From Candidatus Goldiibacteriota bacterium HGW-Goldbacteria-1 (GTDB lineage: Bacteria; Oederibacteriota; PGYV01): DNA of 6,589 nt. Shown here piece after piece: positions 5,177 through 6,589 of this stretch. The translations under genes were made by a program, and so were the position numbers. Numbering within the stretch: position 1 is the first letter of the stretch; each line of letters begins with the position of its first letter. The notes beneath the pieces were generated by a model. That model had not been told where the DNA came from, did not search any database, and was given only the letters and a program-made list of their open reading frames with translations. The stretch spans positions 1 to 6,589 of the forward strand of contig PGYV01000004.1 in assembly GCA_002839855.1 (NCBI GenBank). Direction: 5' to 3'.

Positions 5177-6505
5177 ATGGTACCACGCAAGGATTTTCGG
5201 CTGATTTCTTTTAAGATTTTAAACGATACATTTGTCAGCAAACGGTGGGTAAAAGAGTCCATTGAAGACAACATGGGCGATATTAATGAAGAACACCGCG
5301 ATATCGCGAAAATATACGAACTATGCTACGGCATACTGCGCAACAAATCCCTTATTGATTTCCGCCTTTCAAAATTCATTAAAAAACCCGTGGAAGACAT
5401 AAAACTTTTAAACATCCTTCGCATCGGATACTGGCAGATAAAAAAAATGGATTCTATCCCGCCTTACGCGGCAATAAATACCTGCGTTGAACTTGCAAAA
5501 GAATTTGTCCACCCAAAAACGGGCGGCTTCATCAACGCCGTATTAAGGAACCTTTTAAAAGACACGTCAGAAGACGGAATATCAAAGAAAAAACCGGAAG
5601 AGTATCTGGCAACCACATATTCCTATGAAAAGTGGATGGTTAAGTTTTTCCTTAAACATTACCCAAAAGAAGCGGAAGCAATTATGCAGGCAGGCAATAT
5701 CAAACCGCCTTTTTTTATAAGGGTCAACACGCTTAAAACAGACGCGGAAGAACTTGTAGAAATCCTTAAACAAAATTCTATTGAAGCAGAGCCGGTAAAA
5801 TACTTTAAAAACGCCCTGCTTATAAAATCGGGCAATCCCATAGACTGCGAACCGTTTGCCCACGGCCTTTACTACGTGCAGGACCTTGCGTCACAGGCGC
5901 TTGGCGCGTTTATTGACGCCGGAGCCAAAGAAAGCGTTATTGATATCGGCAGCGCGCCTGGCGGAAAAGCCGCGTATATGGCAATGGCAATGGAAAACAA
6001 GGGCGGTATTGCGGCAATTGAATCAGACGCCGGCCGCGCCCGAATGATAGATAATACAGCCGCAAGGCTTGGAATAACAAACGTGAAAGTCATTACCCAC
6101 GACGCAACGCTGGATATACCCGCGCTGCACGATACCGCGGATAAAGTACTGGTAGACGCGCCGTGTTCCGCGCTTGGCGTAATAAGGCGGCATCCGGAGA
6201 AAAAGTGGTGCCTTGAAGAAGCGGAGTTAAAAGACTTTCCCAAGACACAGCTGGCAATATTAAAAACAGCCGCAGGCTGGGTAAAAAAAGGCGGAGAACT
6301 GTTTTATTCCACCTGCACAATAAACCCGGCGGAGAATGAGGGTGTGGTGGAGAAGTTTTTGGAAACGATTGAGGGATTCAAACAGGTTGCAGTTACAGAA
6401 AATAGTAAGTTTGATGATTTTATGAAGAAGAAATATTTTGTATCCTTACCGGGCAACGAGATGAATATGGATGGGTTTTTTATAGCAAAGTTTGTTAAAA
6501 AATAG
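5177..6505 (+). CDS. rsmB: 16S rRNA (cytosine-967-C5)-methyltransferase RsmB
   Basis: This cytoplasmic enzyme transfers a methyl group from S-adenosylmethionine to C5 of cytosine 967 (E. coli numbering) of 16S rRNA. The 442 residues are close to the usual length of about 430. Residues about 3-130 are the NusB-like RNA-binding domain typical of RsmB (ELCYGILRNKSLIDFRL, RIGYWQIKKMDSIPPYAAIN, GGFINAVLRNLLKD). A short helical linker leads to the Rossmann-fold methyltransferase from about 180 (FFIRVNTLK, YYVQDLASQ). Visible motifs are the SAM loop DIGSAPGGK (256-264), E282 as likely ribose ligand, D309, DAPCSALG with C330, and FYSTCTINPAENEG with C380. C330 and C380 match the release and nucleophile cysteines of the RNA m5C methyltransferase family. 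The SAM loop has G258 where many relatives have Cys, which is not catalytic. The NusB-like domain separates RsmB from RsmF-type relatives. In many bacteria rsmB sits beside fmt or def; here it appears to be transcribed alone. Confidence 0.93.
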   Translation: MVPRKDFRLISFKILNDTFVSKRWVKESIEDNMGDINEEHRDIAKIYELCYGILRNKSLIDFRLSKFIKKPVEDIKLLNILRIGYWQIKKMDSIPPYAAINTCVELAKEFVHPKTGGFINAVLRNLLKDTSEDGISKKKPEEYLATTYSYEKWMVKFFLKHYPKEAEAIMQAGNIKPPFFIRVNTLKTDAEELVEILKQNSIEAEPVKYFKNALLIKSGNPIDCEPFAHGLYYVQDLASQALGAFIDAGAKESVIDIGSAPGGKAAYMAMAMENKGGIAAIESDAGRARMIDNTAARLGITNVKVITHDATLDIPALHDTADKVLVDAPCSALGVIRRHPEKKWCLEEAELKDFPKTQLAILKTAAGWVKKGGELFYSTCTINPAENEGVVEKFLETIEGFKQVAVTENSKFDDFMKKKYFVSLPGNEMNMDGFFIAKFVKK

Positions 6506-6589
6506 CGAATTAAGCTATAGGCAATTAAGCTATAGCGGAAGACAGAAATGAAATAATAAGCTATAGGCAATTAAGCTATAGCGGAAGAC
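6505..6589 (+). repeat. Tandem repeat array downstream of rsmB (46-base period containing 15-base units)
   Basis: A 33-base unit at 6511-6543 is repeated exactly at 6557-6589, a 46-base period. Each unit contains TAAGCTATAG twice, spaced 15 bases apart, and ends with CGGAAGAC. The first copy starts right behind the rsmB stop (GCGAATTAAGCTATAG from 6505). GCTATAG (6514-6520) can pair with CTATAGC (6530-6536) over a 9-base loop, and GCTATAGC is itself palindromic. No T-run is present, so this is not a standard terminator. The second copy ends exactly at the window edge, so the array probably continues. The 15-base unit GCAATTAAGCTATAG is related to that at 1-30. Confidence 0.85.

Noticed and set aside
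5008-5214. Short plus-strand frame with a hydrophobic, membrane-like stretch upstream of rsmB
   Set aside because: It starts at TTG without a well-spaced Shine-Dalgarno, runs through the inverted repeat and the rsmB promoter, and ends inside rsmB. The hydrophobicity follows from AT-rich DNA.
5872-6243. Minus-strand open frame of 123 codons inside rsmB
   Set aside because: It lies entirely opposite a well-supported rsmB reading frame with conserved motifs, and its translation shows no recognisable domain.
6505-6589. Possible CRISPR array start
   Set aside because: The repeats are 33 bases with only a 13-base spacer, contain internal 10-mer repeats, and abut a housekeeping gene. No cas gene or spacer diversity is visible.

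Overview
The window holds two genes transcribed away from each other, separated by a 300-base AT-rich divergent promoter region, with short repeat arrays at both outer edges. The left three quarters (minus strand, 4876 to 170) is one very long gene for a 1568-residue exported protein. Its order is: signal peptide, glycoside hydrolase family 8 (GH8) catalytic domain, DUF11-type beta-sandwich domains (the second split by an insert of about 230 residues that I do not recognise), a threonine linker of about 290 residues that alternates Thr with another residue, a third DUF11-type domain, and a C-terminal tail resembling the FlgD-Ig / type A sorting domains of Bacteroidota-like secreted proteins. 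The right quarter (plus strand, 5177 to 6505) is a housekeeping gene, rsmB, for the 16S rRNA m5C967 methyltransferase.

The two genes are unlikely to work together. One encodes a secreted polysaccharide-degrading enzyme, the other modifies the ribosome, and they share only the intergenic region. Each has its own recognisable sigma-70-type promoter: a near-consensus TTGACT-17-TATAAT for the hydrolase and TTGACT-16-CATAAT for rsmB. Between them lie a 10-bp-stem inverted repeat and a 14-bp perfect palindrome that could be regulatory.

The edges carry structured repeats. A 15-base repeat family (GCARTTAAGC core) occurs at both ends of the window, each time downstream of a gene and in that gene's sense orientation. 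The left edge also has a GC-rich hairpin of a kind often dispersed in genomes.

Organism: a Gram-negative-type bacterium of middling GC with AT-rich intergenic DNA. DUF11 domains, long TxTxTx linkers and a YPNPFNP...W.G.N..G..VSPGLYY tail in one protein fit poorly known candidate phyla of the Goldbacteria/Elusimicrobia/FCB type. This placement is a guess from protein style, not a phylogenetic result. I do not see a multi-gene novel system here. The unusual content is the architecture of the large hydrolase and the repeat families.
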